Positions 63,809 to 64,000 of a stretch of 64,000 nucleotides of DNA are shown one piece after another. The stretch comes from Apostichopus japonicus. Taxonomy: Eukaryota > Echinodermata > Holothuroidea > Aspidochirotida > Stichopodidae. Position numbers and translations under genes: made by a program. Where the stretch lies: the NCBI RefSeq assembly GCF_037975245.1, contig NC_092573.1:6141501-6205500 (forward strand), in the 5' to 3' direction. How positions within the stretch are numbered: position 1 is the stretch's first letter; each line of letters begins with the position of its first letter. The notes beneath the pieces are model-generated. The model was not told where the DNA came from. It did no database searches and worked only from the letters and a program-made list of their open reading frames with translations.

Positions 63809-64000
63809 CTAAGAGAAGAAGATATATAGCCGGAGTTTATTAGTTTAGAACATTTTTACGACTGAGTTATGACACTCAACCCTTTATAACGTGCAGTACA
63901 TTTTTAATTAAGGAACATTATAATCACCCAACTATATACGTCAGATATAGACGCATAGCTAATCGTCTTTTACAGTCATTTGCAAATGAGAATCACTCCT
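63809..64000 (-). other. Partial TRPM intron at window edge
   Basis: Non-coding sequence upstream (in transcript sense) of the first visible TRPM exon; nothing is recognised in it. Confidence 0.7.

Overview
This is a window of animal nuclear DNA: AT-rich, intron-rich, with GT-AG splice sites and many microsatellites and small mobile elements. There are no bacterial-type operons, no CRISPR array and no complete tRNA or rRNA gene. Two protein-coding genes can be reconstructed, both incomplete at the 5' end because they run off the window, and they converge tail to tail. I suspect a marine deuterostome, most likely an echinoderm. The reasons are an ARID3/dead ringer gene close to the sea-urchin type, abundant CAG-ended hAT-like miniature elements, and frequent (G)10-16 tracts in AT-rich DNA. 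The species cannot be fixed from the sequence alone.

Left part, + strand (6215-24550): the last five exons of an ARID3 / dead ringer (dri) transcription factor. They cover most of the ARID DNA-binding domain, the extended ARID segment, a Pro/His-rich linker and a C-terminal REKLES-like segment, ending in a stop at 24548-24550. The five exons total 864 nt (287 codons plus stop) with matching phases. The first 6.2 kb and a 12.8-kb intron are non-coding. They hold a TTAA-flanked foldback element, a hAT-like element with an exact 8-bp target duplication, a tRNA-derived SINE and several unique-sequence blocks that could be enhancers.

Middle (24551-34584): about 10 kb of intergenic DNA and 3' ends. 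It carries two more hAT-like miniature elements (a further one lies in the last ARID3 intron), a degenerate tandem repeat and G tracts.

Right part, - strand (63808 down to 34585): 19 exons of a TRPM (melastatin) cation channel, totalling 3009 nt (1002 codons plus stop) with every exon junction in phase. The exons run from the N-terminal SLOG/MHR region through S1-S6, the pore, the TRP helix and a coiled coil. The protein stops about 40 residues after the coiled coil and has neither a NUDT9-H nor an alpha-kinase domain. Its sequence looks most like the TRPM1/3/6/7 branch, yet it carries the S2 E..Q and S3 N..D residues that bind calcium in TRPM2/4/5/8. Its introns hold very long (TGGA)n, (ATC)n and (TA)n arrays, an 80-bp minisatellite, and at least two tRNA-derived SINE copies.

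The two genes have no evident functional link. I found no clearly new multi-gene system. The observations most worth checking are the TRPM channel's combination of features and the family of small DNA transposons.
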